NCBI GenBank assembly: GCA_022826155.1
Contig: JAJDVL010000044.1
Coordinates: forward strand, 48,548-112,547
Source of the DNA: Prochlorococcaceae cyanobacterium jk18x22bins.40
Lineage (GTDB): Bacteria > Cyanobacteriota > Cyanobacteriia > PCC-6307 > Cyanobiaceae
Reading direction: 5' to 3'
DNA length: 64,000 nt
Shown here: positions 44,956 through 54,355 of the stretch, piece by piece
How the letters are laid out: every line of letters starts with the position of its first letter
Numbering within the stretch: position 1 is the stretch's first letter
Position numbers and translations under genes: made by a program
The notes under the pieces: generated by a model
Databases searched by the model: none
What the model was told of the DNA's origin: nothing
What the model saw: the letters and a program-made list of their open reading frames with translations, nothing else

Positions 44956-45828
44956 ATGGATCTGTCCTCGCCCATCACCCCTGACCTCACGCGGGTGCAG
45001 GTGCTGTCCGAGGCCCTGCCCTACATCCAGCGCTTTGCCGGGCGCACCGTGGTGATCAAATACGGTGGCGCCGCCATGGTGCAGGAGCACCTGCGCCAAG
45101 CTGTATTCCGCGACATCACCCTTCTGGCGTGTGTCGGCCTCCGCCCCGTGATGGTCCATGGAGGTGGTCCGGAGATCAACACCTGGCTGGCCAAGCTGGC
45201 CATTGAGCCGGAGTTCCACGCTGGACTACGGGTGACCAGCGCGGAGACCATGGAGGTGGTGGAGATGGTGCTGGTGGGTCGGGTCAACAAGCAAATTGTC
45301 AACGGCATCAATCGTCAAGGCGGCCTGGCGGTGGGCCTGTCCGGGAGTGACGGTCAACTGGTGCAGGCCCGTCCTTACGACAACGGCTCCATCGGCCTGG
45401 TGGGTGAAGTGGAGCGGGTGAATCCCGGCCTGCTGATGCCCCTGCTGGAGCAGGGCTATATCCCGGTGATCTCCAGCGTGGCTGCGGATCCCTCCGGCGT
45501 GTCCCACAACATCAACGCCGACATTGTGGCCGGAGAAGTTGCGGCGGCACTCCATGCGGAAAAGCTGATCCTGCTCACCGATACGCCTGGGGTCCTGCGG
45601 CAACCGGGTGTGGCCGGCACGTTGCTGGAGCATCTCACCATCGGCGAGGCCCGTGCCCTCATGGCCGCGGGCGTGGTGAGCGGAGGCATGGCTCCAAAAA
45701 CGGAGTGCTGCATCCGTGCCCTGGCCCAGGGTGTGCGCTCCGCCCACATCCTGGATGGACGGGTTCCCCACGTCCTGCTGCAGGAAATTTTCACGGATGC
45801 CGGCATTGGCACCATGATCTCCGGCTAA
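44956..45828 (+). CDS. argB: Acetylglutamate kinase
   Basis: This 290-residue amino-acid kinase has [57 protein letters not shown] and [14 protein letters not shown]. It catalyses the controlled step of arginine synthesis; in cyanobacteria it is activated by PII and inhibited by arginine. The N-terminal helix and C-terminal arginine-site residues are present. I chose the ATG giving MDLSSPITP. It is convergent with priA, 11 nt between stops. Confidence 0.96.
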   Translation: MDLSSPITPDLTRVQVLSEALPYIQRFAGRTVVIKYGGAAMVQEHLRQAVFRDITLLACVGLRPVMVHGGGPEINTWLAKLAIEPEFHAGLRVTSAETMEVVEMVLVGRVNKQIVNGINRQGGLAVGLSGSDGQLVQARPYDNGSIGLVGEVERVNPGLLMPLLEQGYIPVISSVAADPSGVSHNINADIVAGEVAAALHAEKLILLTDTPGVLRQPGVAGTLLEHLTIGEARALMAAGVVSGGMAPKTECCIRALAQGVRSAHILDGRVPHVLLQEIFTDAGIGTMISG

Positions 45829-45839
45829 CCCACCTTGTC

Positions 45840-47903
45840 TCAGAGGTGCATGGGATCGGGGTCGATGGTCAGGTCCACGCCACGGGGCAGCACCGCCCGC
45901 AGATCTTGCCCTGACGGGAAGGGCAGAGGACCTTCCGGTCCGTGGAGCAGCAACTGCCAGCGGCTGCGCTGGGCCACACGGGCCACGGGGGCTGGCGCCG
46001 GACCCACCACGGTCCATCCCCGGTGACGCAACCGGGGACTCAAGTGGGATGCCAGACATGCCGCCCCGTTGGCCGTGGTGCGGGCACTGGCACCGCTGAG
46101 GCGCAGTAGACAGGCGCGGACATAGGGCACCAACCCGTGGCGCCGCCGGCTCTCCATCTCCTGGTTCAGGAAACGATCATAGCAGCCCTCCACCAGGCTG
46201 CGCACCACCACGTGCTCCGGGTTATAGGTCTGCACCAGCACCTCGCCGGGTTTTGTGCCCCTCCCGGCCCGGCCCGCCAACTGGAAAAACACCTGCAACG
46301 CCTGTTCCTGGGCCCGGAGATCCGGTCGATACATCAGACCGTCCGCCGCCAGCACCACCGCCATGGTCACGTTGGGGAGATCCATGCCCTTGGCCAGCAT
46401 CTGGGTGCCCACCAGCACGTCCGCCTGATGGTGGGCAAACTGCTCCAGGATGCGCCGGTGGCCGTCCTTGCCCCGGGTGGTGTCGTGGTCATAGCGCAAG
46501 AGGCGCAGGCCAGGGAGCTGCTCTTGCAGCAGTTCCACCACCCGCTGGGTGCCAATCCCGAAGGGTTTGAATGCGGTGGAGCCACAGTGGTGGCAGCGAT
46601 CCTGCAATGGTTGCCGGTGATTGCACCAATGGCAGCGCAGAACGTCCTGCCGGGTGCCGGGGCCGTGATGACGATGCACCGTAAGGGCCAACGCACAGTG
46701 GGGACACATCACCGCTTCCCCGCAACTGCGGCAATTCAGAAACGGGCTGTACCCCCGACGTGGCACAAACACCACAGCCTGCTCACCGCGATCACAGATG
46801 GCCGCCAGCCGGTCCCGCAAGGGCCTGCTGATGGCTGTGCGTTGCCCTTGAGCCAACTCCTGTCGCATGTCCACCACCCGAATCGGGGGGAGTTGGCCAC
46901 CGGCCACCCGCTCCTTAAGCCGTAGCAACTTGCACGGGCCAGCCTGGCATCGGCGCCAACTCTCCAGGCTGGGAGTGGCGCTACCCAGCAGGAGGCATGC
47001 CCCATCCTGCCGGGCCCGGTAGCGGGCCACGTCACGGGCGTGGTAGCAGGGCATGGGTGCCTCTTGCTTGTAGGACGGGTCGTGCTCCTCATCCAGCACC
47101 ACCAGGCCCAGCCGCGCCAGGGGCAGAAACACGGCGGAGCGGGTCCCCACCACCAACCAGGGGCCACCATGACGGCAGTGCTCCCAGGTTCGCCGCCGTT
47201 CTCCGTCGCTCAGGTGGCTGGAGTAGGAGAGCACACGGTCGGGGAAGCGGCGGCGGCAGCGATCCAGAAGCTGGGGAATCAGGCCAATTTCCGGGCACAG
47301 GATGAGCACGTCCCGTCCCTGGGACAACCAGAAGGCTGCTGCCTGGAGATAGATCTCCGTCTTGCCCGAACCGGTGATGCCCCACAGCAAGACCTCCCTT
47401 CCCCGTCCGGTGGGTGCGGTTAAGGAGGCCAGAACCCGTGCCTGGTCAGGGGTGAGTCGCTGTGGGGTTTCTGGAGGGTGGAGCAGGTGTTGTTGACGTT
47501 CTGTCACGTCCTGTTGAGCACCGGGATGTGGCTGCCGTTGAACCCGGGGCTGACGCCGACTTTTGGGGAGTTTGTGGTTTCCAGCCCGTTGGCCCAGCAC
47601 ACCCGGCGGCAGGGCCGTGCGCAGAACCTGAAGCAGGGAAGTGTGGGTATGCTCGGCGCACCAGCCAACGAGTTGCTGCCAATTCCTGCTGAAGGCGCCC
47701 TTCAGAATCAGGTTCTTAACGGTTTGCAACTGCTCCCTGGACACCCCGGCAGGAGGCTCCGGGCGCTCCGCCATCACCAGGCCGGCATGGAGCCGTTGCC
47801 GCACGGACACCCACACCAGGTCGCCAGTCTCAACGGATGTAGTGGGGTTGTTGACGTAGGTGAGCAGCAGGGTCCCCTGACCAATCTCCACCAACACGTC
47901 CAA
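45840..47903 (-). CDS. priA: Primosomal protein N' (PriA helicase)
   Basis: This 687-residue protein has an N-terminal 3'BD domain and a short winged-helix region. The superfamily 2 helicase core follows: Walker A LWGITGSGKTEIYLQ, DEEH in VVLDEEHDPSYKQE, and SATPSLES. Zinc-binding Cys clusters (CRSCGEAVMCPHC and CHWCNHRQPLQDRCHHC) sit in the middle, then motifs V-VI (ADVLVGTQMLAKGMD, QLAGRAGRG). It reloads the replisome at stalled forks. No ATG is in frame: a stop precedes, so the start is TTG at 47903 or GTG two codons on. A low-complexity Gln/Arg/Pro linker (about 105-145) is unusual. Confidence 0.94.
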   Translation of the reverse strand: MDVLVEIGQGTLLLTYVNNPTTSVETGDLVWVSVRQRLHAGLVMAERPEPPAGVSREQLQTVKNLILKGAFSRNWQQLVGWCAEHTHTSLLQVLRTALPPGVLGQRAGNHKLPKSRRQPRVQRQPHPGAQQDVTERQQHLLHPPETPQRLTPDQARVLASLTAPTGRGREVLLWGITGSGKTEIYLQAAAFWLSQGRDVLILCPEIGLIPQLLDRCRRRFPDRVLSYSSHLSDGERRRTWEHCRHGGPWLVVGTRSAVFLPLARLGLVVLDEEHDPSYKQEAPMPCYHARDVARYRARQDGACLLLGSATPSLESWRRCQAGPCKLLRLKERVAGGQLPPIRVVDMRQELAQGQRTAISRPLRDRLAAICDRGEQAVVFVPRRGYSPFLNCRSCGEAVMCPHCALALTVHRHHGPGTRQDVLRCHWCNHRQPLQDRCHHCGSTAFKPFGIGTQRVVELLQEQLPGLRLLRYDHDTTRGKDGHRRILEQFAHHQADVLVGTQMLAKGMDLPNVTMAVVLAADGLMYRPDLRAQEQALQVFFQLAGRAGRGTKPGEVLVQTYNPEHVVVRSLVEGCYDRFLNQEMESRRRHGLVPYVRACLLRLSGASARTTANGAACLASHLSPRLRHRGWTVVGPAPAPVARVAQRSRWQLLLHGPEGPLPFPSGQDLRAVLPRGVDLTIDPDPMHL

Positions 47904-48265
47904 CAGGAGGGGAGCAGCAGACGCCAGAAACAGAGTTGCAGAGACGTAAGGAGTTGTCTAGCATGACGGCATATTGGCCCTTGCCAAATCAGGTGAAGCG
48001 CGGTCAGTCGCTTGCCTCAGGAGAGATGGGACCACTGGTCTTTTATCTAAGAGCCCTTCCTGACCCTTGAACTGACCTCCCACGTCACCCTGCGTTGACG
48101 TTGATCACCTAAGCCTTCCCACAAGTTAGCCGGTCAATCCAATAAGCCACCCTTCCTACGCCATGTCTTCTGCGTCCTGCCTCGGCAGGAATCAACCGCA
48201 GTTGAAGACGTCTTGGCGGCCTGGAGCCACTGTGGCTTGTTCGTGTCCCCCCAAGTTCCTTGCTC
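47904..48265. promoter_or_regulatory. 362-nt divergent intergenic region between priA and rpoD
   Basis: I see no convincing gene here. The region must hold the promoters of both priA (minus) and the main sigma factor gene (plus). It is less GC-rich than the coding parts around it, with AT-rich hexamers scattered through it, but no single clear promoter or operator stands out. Confidence 0.4.
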
Positions 48266-50050
48266 ATGAGTCCACTTGCCGCAAAAGCAGACTGTGCGGA
48301 ACGCACAACCAACGCTCAGCAGACGCCCAAGGGGCTCCCTTCTGTGGCCATGAAAGACAGGCTTCTGCAGTCCCCACAGTTTCTCCAGTCTGGACAGTCG
48401 CTGTCGGAAGCACTGCCTCAGGGGTCTCTCAACACCCAGCAACACACCACCCGTTGGCTGGCGCCCATGCTTCCACCCTCTGAAGCAACAGGTTCCGGTG
48501 GATCAGGCAATGGCGCTAGAAGCAATGGTTCAGGTCCAGCAGCCGGTCTTCACCAGGTGACGGTAGGCGAGGCGGCTGCAGCCAAGGGGATTGGCGCCGA
48601 AGCCATGCCCAGCGCTGCCATCAAACAGAGGCTGGCACGCCTCAGAGCCATCCTGCGCAGACTCAGAGCCACTGCCCAAGCCAATGGAACCCGGGTCAAA
48701 ATCTGCCTCACCGCCAAGGGACTGGCGCGGGCGAAAGCTGCCTTGTTGAAGGCCAGGTCGGTAGGACAGCCCGCCCTCGGACAACAGGTCCCATCCTCGT
48801 GCAGCGAGTCCAGGTGGCGGAAACCGGAACCCACGAGCTCCGGGCACGCCATGGCCGCCAACCCGTTCCCCACCAGAGACCGGGGCTCCGTGGGGCCACA
48901 ACCTGCTGCTGTCCAGGCTGACCCGTCCAACCAACCCCAAAAGACAAAAAGCCCGGCAAAAATCAAGGCCGCACCCACTGCAACCCAATCCCCCGCTGCA
49001 GTCCGCTCCGGCAGCGGCGGTGCATCAAACGCCAAAACAGCCCTGGGGGCCCAAAAGCGTTCCCGTCACGCTGCCCAATCTGTCAGGGCGGGCGCAAAGG
49101 GGGTGTACACGGAAGACTCCATTCGCGTCTATCTCCAGGAAATCGGCCGTATTCGCCTCTTGCGCCCGGACGAGGAGATTGAGTTGGCGCGGAAAATTGC
49201 GGACCTGCTGTACCTGGAGCAGGAGGCGGAGACCTACTTCCATGAAAACGAGCGCTACCCCTCCGTAAGTGAGTGGGCCGAGCAGGTTTCCATGCCCTGT
49301 CGCAGCTTCAAGAGACGCCTGAAGCTGGGACGGCGGGCCAAAGAGAAGATGGTGCAGTCGAACCTGCGGCTGGTGGTGTCCATTGCGAAGAAGTACATGA
49401 ATCGCGGCCTCTCCTTCCAGGACCTGATTCAGGAAGGAAGCCTGGGTCTGGTGCGGGCGGCGGAAAAATTCGACCATGAAAAGGGGTACAAGTTTTCCAC
49501 CTATGCCACCTGGTGGATCCGCCAGGCCATCACTCGCGCCATTGCCGATCAATCCCGCACCATCCGACTGCCTGTTCATCTCTACGAAACCATCTCTCGC
49601 ATCAAAAAGAGCACCAAGACCCTGAGCCAGGAACTGGGCCGCAAACCCAGTGAAGAAGAAATTGCCGAACGCATGGAGATGACCATCGAGAAGCTGCGCT
49701 TCATCGCCAAGAGTGCCCAGTTGCCCATCTCTTTGGAAACACCCATCGGCAAGGAGGAAGATTCCCGCCTCGGGGACTTTATCGAGTCCGGCACCGAGAA
49801 TCCTGACCAGGACGTGGCCAAGAACCTGCTGCGGGAAGATCTGGAAAGTGTGTTGGCCACCTTGAGTCCCCGGGAACGGGATGTGCTGCGCCTGCGCTAC
49901 GGCCTGGATGATGGCCGCATGAAAACCCTTGAAGACATTGGCCAGATCTTTGAGGTGACGCGGGAGCGGATTCGTCAGATTGAAGCCAAGGCCCTGCGCA
50001 AGCTGCGCCATCCCAACCGAAACGGCGTCCTCAAGGAATACATCAAGTAG
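48266..50050 (+). CDS. rpoD: Principal RNA polymerase sigma factor RpoD (group 1)
   Basis: From about residue 280 this 594-residue sigma-70 protein has region 1.2 ([16 protein letters not shown]), region 2 ([26 protein letters not shown] and [17 protein letters not shown]), region 3 and region 4 ([19 protein letters not shown] with [15 protein letters not shown]). It directs housekeeping transcription. The first 275 residues are low-complexity, rich in Ala, Gly, Ser, Lys and Arg, and much longer than region 1.1 in most cyanobacteria. A start 84 nt further in ([10 protein letters not shown]) is possible. hemC follows by 22 nt, the usual order. Confidence 0.95.
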   Translation: MSPLAAKADCAERTTNAQQTPKGLPSVAMKDRLLQSPQFLQSGQSLSEALPQGSLNTQQHTTRWLAPMLPPSEATGSGGSGNGARSNGSGPAAGLHQVTVGEAAAAKGIGAEAMPSAAIKQRLARLRAILRRLRATAQANGTRVKICLTAKGLARAKAALLKARSVGQPALGQQVPSSCSESRWRKPEPTSSGHAMAANPFPTRDRGSVGPQPAAVQADPSNQPQKTKSPAKIKAAPTATQSPAAVRSGSGGASNAKTALGAQKRSRHAAQSVRAGAKGVYTEDSIRVYLQEIGRIRLLRPDEEIELARKIADLLYLEQEAETYFHENERYPSVSEWAEQVSMPCRSFKRRLKLGRRAKEKMVQSNLRLVVSIAKKYMNRGLSFQDLIQEGSLGLVRAAEKFDHEKGYKFSTYATWWIRQAITRAIADQSRTIRLPVHLYETISRIKKSTKTLSQELGRKPSEEEIAERMEMTIEKLRFIAKSAQLPISLETPIGKEEDSRLGDFIESGTENPDQDVAKNLLREDLESVLATLSPRERDVLRLRYGLDDGRMKTLEDIGQIFEVTRERIRQIEAKALRKLRHPNRNGVLKEYIK

Positions 50051-50072
50051 GGAAGCGCCAGGTCGGCAGCCT

Positions 50073-51062
50073 ATGCTGGCTGGCATTGCCCGCAATCCCT
50101 CTCCGGTGAGCCAAGCCCCCTGCCTCCGTATTGCCTCCCGTCGCAGCCAGTTGGCCATGGTGCAGACAAACTGGGTCAAGGCGGAACTGGAAAAGGCCCA
50201 TCCGGGGTTACAGGTGTCGGTGGAGGCCATGGCCACCCAGGGGGACAAGGTGTTGGACGTGGCCCTGGCCAAAATTGGCGATAAGGGCCTGTTCACCAAG
50301 GAGTTGGAAGCCCAGATGTTGCTGGGGCGGGCCGAGATTGCTGTCCACTCCCTCAAGGATCTACCAACGGCCCTGCCGGAGGGGTTGATGCTGGGCTGCA
50401 TCACGGCGCGGGAAGATCCCGCCGACGTGCTGGCCGTCAATAGGCGTTTCAAGGACTATCGTCTGGAGACCATGCCGGAGGGCAGCCGCATTGGCACCAG
50501 TTCTTTGCGCCGCCTGGCCCAGTTGCGTCACCATTATCCCCACTTGGCGTTCAAGGACGTTCGGGGAAACGTGCTCACCCGGCTGGAGAAGCTGGATGCC
50601 GGTCTTTACGACGGACTCGTTCTTGCAGCAGCGGGGTTGGAGCGGTTGGGGCTGGCCGGTCGCATCCACCAGGTGATTGCCCCGGAAATTTCCCTCCATG
50701 CGGTGGGCCAGGGGGCCCTTGGCATTGAGTGTGTGGCCGACAACCAGGAGGTTCTGGAGCAGATCCGTGTTCTGAGCCATGGCAACACCCGGGATCGCTG
50801 CCTGGCGGAACGGGCCTTTCTGCGGGAACTGGAGGGGGGGTGTCAGGTGCCCATCGGGGTCAACAGCGCCATCAACGGCGAGACCGTGGCGCTCACCGGT
50901 ATGGTGGCCAGTCTGGATGGCCAAACCCTGATCCGGGACCAATGCCACGGCCCCCGCCACACTCCCGAAGCGGTGGGCCGACAACTGGCCGTGGCTCTCA
51001 AAGACCAGGGCGCCGCCGCCATCCTGGAGGAGATTTTTGCCACTGTCCGCGCTGAGGCCTAG
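50073..51062 (+). CDS. hemC: Porphobilinogen deaminase (hydroxymethylbilane synthase)
   Basis: This 329-residue HemC has [62 protein letters not shown] and the cofactor Cys in [11 protein letters not shown]. It polymerises four porphobilinogens into the linear tetrapyrrole from which heme, chlorophyll, bilins and corrins derive. The first 18 residues before LRIASRRS are extra; a start nearer LRIAS may be real but no in-frame ATG is there. It lies behind rpoD. A restriction-modification pair follows on the opposite strand. Confidence 0.95.
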   Translation: MLAGIARNPSPVSQAPCLRIASRRSQLAMVQTNWVKAELEKAHPGLQVSVEAMATQGDKVLDVALAKIGDKGLFTKELEAQMLLGRAEIAVHSLKDLPTALPEGLMLGCITAREDPADVLAVNRRFKDYRLETMPEGSRIGTSSLRRLAQLRHHYPHLAFKDVRGNVLTRLEKLDAGLYDGLVLAAAGLERLGLAGRIHQVIAPEISLHAVGQGALGIECVADNQEVLEQIRVLSHGNTRDRCLAERAFLRELEGGCQVPIGVNSAINGETVALTGMVASLDGQTLIRDQCHGPRHTPEAVGRQLAVALKDQGAAAILEEIFATVRAEA

Positions 51063-51154
51063 GGCGCAGCGCCACCAGCAGCGCCTGAATGCCCCCAGGC
51101 CCCAATGCACAATCCGAATACTCTCGTTTTGATTCTGTGTATCCCTGATCAGAG

Positions 51155-51894
51155 CTATCCTTTTGCTGCGACGGCTGCGATATGACCAGCGAACTTGGTT
51201 ACGAATGCCTTGAGCGAGGTGAGCTTACTGAGGTGGCGATACTGGCCGTCTTCAGCCGCCGTGCGGGGAGAAGCCATGAAAGTCGCGCTTGAATAGAGCC
51301 CTTCCTGTACAAGCCGTTTGCACAGTAAGTCGTAGCGTTGCGCGTAGGATGTGTTTTTAAAGCTGGGTCAACAGAGAAATGTGGCTCTTTGTCCTGCACC
51401 GGCGTGTTGGACTTGTCGCAATCCTCAAGGAGCATGATCCAACCGAGAAACGGGCGTGGTGCATCTTTGCCAAATGCCCCCTCGCGGTAGGCTGTCCAAA
51501 GATCGTGTGCAGTGCCAACGGCTTCTTCTGATCGGTTGTTGAAGTTGTTGCCAAAGGACGGACCGACTTGAGACTTGAATTCAAGTGCTGCGACGAACTC
51601 GCCATGATGCATCACAAGCATGTCCCAAAGCTTCGTTGCCCGGAAGAAACCCGGCAAAGTCAAAACCCGCTGCTGTATGAAAATGTCGGCAAGAGCAAGC
51701 CCGTTGGCCTCGATCAGCGACGTGGCGATTGTAAGGAACCCATTCATGTTCTTGCCCGCTGTCACCGCGCCGTGCGACCCCATGTCTTTATTACCGGACT
51801 GGATCTGCTTGGCGAGTGCAGCTTCACGATTACCCCAGAAGAGCTTGACCGCCTCACGGGCTTGGGTTTCGTAGTTGACAAGATCGAGTCTCAT
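51155..51894 (-). pseudogene. PaeR7I/XhoI-family restriction endonuclease, frameshifted at the C-terminus
   Basis: The first 177 or so residues are a normal XhoI-family (PF04555) protein. It starts [20 protein letters not shown], then [24 protein letters not shown] and the likely catalytic stretch [23 protein letters not shown]. After VDPALK the open frame changes to nonsense-like sequence and ends at 51199. One base of correction between 51352 and 51363 restores family-like sequence ([32 protein letters not shown] and FAGHIAAVAAKG), ending at 51155 and giving about 246 residues. The nuclease is therefore broken, or an indel is a sequencing error beside an A5 run. Its start overlaps the methylase stop by 4 nt. 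Confidence 0.85.
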
Positions 51895-53612
51895 TCTACT
51901 TTACCTCCATCAATCAACATCATTTCATCAGAAGAGAGGCCATAGAGGCTTGCCACGATCTCGTTCAGTTCATTTTGATCATTGGTCTTTGAATAGTGCG
52001 TCAAATCCTGCCGCATAGACTCGCTTACACTTTCCCAACGGGGAAGTCTAATGCGTCGGAGATACTGCGCCTGAAATCGCAAATGGCCACCGCGCATTTT
52101 GGTAGAGTACAAAGAAATGAAGAGTCGAGCGATGCCGGATCGCATGATGGCTTGCAGTGCGTTCATGTTCCACTCGTCGGAGATGATGAAGTACAAGTTG
52201 TGGTGGGGATAGAGCCTGCCTCTTTCATAGACGAAAGACGCATCGCCTTTGATATCGGGGATCAGGAGCTTTTCACGGCGTGCCAGCTTGAGATCGATGC
52301 GGTCGATCGTCCGATACCAGCTTTGTGGCGCTTTGGTTGCCACGTGCCGCCCCGCGATCTGTTCATGGCGCTCGTTCAAATAGCGCTTGAGCTTGGGAAA
52401 GTCCTCGAGGCTGACCAACTTGCCATCATCGTGGAAAGGATTGATGACCCCCTTGCCCCGCCACCGAACGTGTCCCTGAAGAACGTCCTTGGTCATCACC
52501 AGAGGAAGCTTTCGGGATGGTTCAACGTCGAGCGCATCAAAATCACTGATGAATGCTTTGTCAGCACCGGTGGCAACACCAATCCCCACCTTGCATCCCG
52601 CTTCCTCCAAGCGTGGAAACCCGGCTTCGAGGCGGCGCATAAGCGCAAGTGCGTCGAAGTTCTCAATGATCCAGGGCTCGCCGCCTGCAGCAATGTTGCT
52701 GACCTCGCGAATGGTGCTCGATGTTTTTAACCTTGGCGCTGTAAGCTCGTGCGCAAGGCTACGGAGCACTTTGGTGCTGATTTCGGGACGAGCAAATACG
52801 CGCGTGGTCTTGTTTCTCTGACCTGGCGCACAGCGTTCAATCACGACAATAGCTGGATAAGTGCTGACTTCTGTGTGAAACGCATTCGTGCCCACCATAT
52901 TCACGTAGGTTGTAAAGTGGTGATAATTTCTGCTGACCAGTTCGCGAAGCTTCTTGCCATAGCGATTCTTCATCCATCGGTCAGCACAAATGAAGCCAAG
53001 TTTTCCTCCTGTCTCTAATAAACGAAGTGATCGTTCAATGAATGGCACATAGATGTCTGCACGGTCATAAATCGTGCTGTAGCGCTGCCGATATTCCCCC
53101 ATGAGAACATCGGGAATTGCTTCCTGGCGCACATAGGGGGGATTGCCGATCACGTGCGTGAAGTCCTGGTCAAAATCACGGAGCAGGAAGTCTCCTTGCA
53201 CGAGCCACGTGCTCAGCAAGGCTTCGGTGTCGGGAGCTGAAACGCCCTGCTTGAGCAGCATGGCCCCCAGGACCTGGCGGTTGCGCTCAAAGGTTTCACG
53301 GTGGATCTCGACGCCACGGATCGTGGGTGCGAGTCGTTCAAAACTGAGACCGTTGACCTCGCGCTGCTCAGCGCTCAAGAGTCGCTCAACGGCAGGGAAA
53401 ATGAAATCGCCACCCCCAAAAGACGGTTCAAGGAGACGGAAGTTTGCAAGTGGCTGATCGACTGTGTATCCAACCAGATCAAGAATGAAGTCCACCACCT
53501 CCCGCTTGGTATACACCGCACCACGTTCCTCAACGCTGCTGTCACTGGCGAGCCGTTCAACGGCTTCCGTGATTGGGCAAAGGCCTTGAAAGGACGGTTG
53601 AATCACCCACAC
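51891..53612 (-). CDS. Adenine-specific DNA methyltransferase of a PaeR7I/XhoI-type system
   Basis: This 573-residue gamma-type N6-adenine methylase has [20 protein letters not shown] upstream of motif [13 protein letters not shown] (SAM site) and the catalytic motif [14 protein letters not shown] target-recognition domain follows and a C-terminal region ([20 protein letters not shown]) as in TaqI/PaeR7I-like methylases. By family the expected target is CTCGAG; that is inference. The GTG start lies inside the chlM stop region (10-nt overlap). Base composition is less GC-rich than neighbours, suggesting acquisition. It appears intact although the nuclease frame is broken. Confidence 0.9.
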   Translation of the reverse strand: MWVIQPSFQGLCPITEAVERLASDSSVEERGAVYTKREVVDFILDLVGYTVDQPLANFRLLEPSFGGGDFIFPAVERLLSAEQREVNGLSFERLAPTIRGVEIHRETFERNRQVLGAMLLKQGVSAPDTEALLSTWLVQGDFLLRDFDQDFTHVIGNPPYVRQEAIPDVLMGEYRQRYSTIYDRADIYVPFIERSLRLLETGGKLGFICADRWMKNRYGKKLRELVSRNYHHFTTYVNMVGTNAFHTEVSTYPAIVVIERCAPGQRNKTTRVFARPEISTKVLRSLAHELTAPRLKTSSTIREVSNIAAGGEPWIIENFDALALMRRLEAGFPRLEEAGCKVGIGVATGADKAFISDFDALDVEPSRKLPLVMTKDVLQGHVRWRGKGVINPFHDDGKLVSLEDFPKLKRYLNERHEQIAGRHVATKAPQSWYRTIDRIDLKLARREKLLIPDIKGDASFVYERGRLYPHHNLYFIISDEWNMNALQAIMRSGIARLFISLYSTKMRGGHLRFQAQYLRRIRLPRWESVSESMRQDLTHYSKTNDQNELNEIVASLYGLSSDEMMLIDGGKVE

Positions 53613-54322
53613 CGCTGAAACTCCAGCAACCGTGAAAAGTAAAATGGCGCACTGCAGAACATATGACGACCGGTGGGCTGAAATCCGGCGGCGGCGGCGG
53701 CGGCCACAATGCCGGATTCCTTCAGGATGTAGGCCCGGGTCACCTTGCTGGCGCCGGGGAAAATGCTGCCGATCGCTTTGAGTAGGGACAACGACAGAGT
53801 GTAGGGGGCAAAGCTGACGATCAGACGATCCCGACTCAAGCTGGCCAGATGGCGCACCATGGCCTCCGCTGCCTGTTGAGGGTAATGGATGAACACGTCC
53901 AGGCAGATGACGGTATGGAATTCACCCCGCAGGGCCTCCAGATCAGCCACGTGAAACCCCACCTGCTCGGCGCCGACGCCGGCGGCAACAGCCCGCTGCT
54001 GGGCTTCGGACAGCATGGCTTCGGACAGGTCACTGGCGGTAATCCGGCTGGCGCCCATGGCCGCCAGGGGCAGAGTGAGGGAACCCACGCCACAGCCGGC
54101 ATCACAGAAGCTGCGGGCCTTGACGTCGCCGTCCTCCTCAAGCCAATGCAGTACGGCGGCAACGGTTTTGTTGTGGCCACGGCGGATGTGCTCCTGCACC
54201 CTGTTCACCTCCCGGGTGTCGCTGTAGATGCGGCGCCAGCGCTCAAAACCGGTCCCGTTGAAATAGGCGCGCACCACCTCTTTCTCGTTGCCGGTGGTGA
54301 TGCTGGGGCTGGATGGGACCAT
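53603..54322 (-). CDS. chlM: Magnesium-protoporphyrin IX methyltransferase
   Basis: This 239-residue ChlM/BchM starts with an acidic-leader segment (NEKEVVRAYFNGTGFERWRR). The SAM domain follows with SFCDAGCGVGSLTLPLAAMG, ASDLSEAMLSEAQ and TVICLDVFIHYPQQ, ending in GRHMFCSAPFYFSRLLEF. It methylates the C13 propionate of Mg-protoporphyrin IX, after Mg-chelatase and GUN4, in chlorophyll synthesis. The restriction-modification genes are inserted right at its 3' end, overlapping by 10 nt, so the ChlM C-terminus itself appears complete. Confidence 0.95.
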   Translation of the reverse strand: MVPSSPSITTGNEKEVVRAYFNGTGFERWRRIYSDTREVNRVQEHIRRGHNKTVAAVLHWLEEDGDVKARSFCDAGCGVGSLTLPLAAMGASRITASDLSEAMLSEAQQRAVAAGVGAEQVGFHVADLEALRGEFHTVICLDVFIHYPQQAAEAMVRHLASLSRDRLIVSFAPYTLSLSLLKAIGSIFPGASKVTRAYILKESGIVAAAAAAGFQPTGRHMFCSAPFYFSRLLEFQRCG

Positions 54323-54355
54323 GGCCAGATGCAGGGATATGGGCAGGGATTCTAC

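Noticed and set aside
51063..51154. Possible tRNA or terminator in the hemC downstream gap
   Set aside because: Only short GC-rich imperfect repeats; no T-loop consensus or CCA-end and no T-run.
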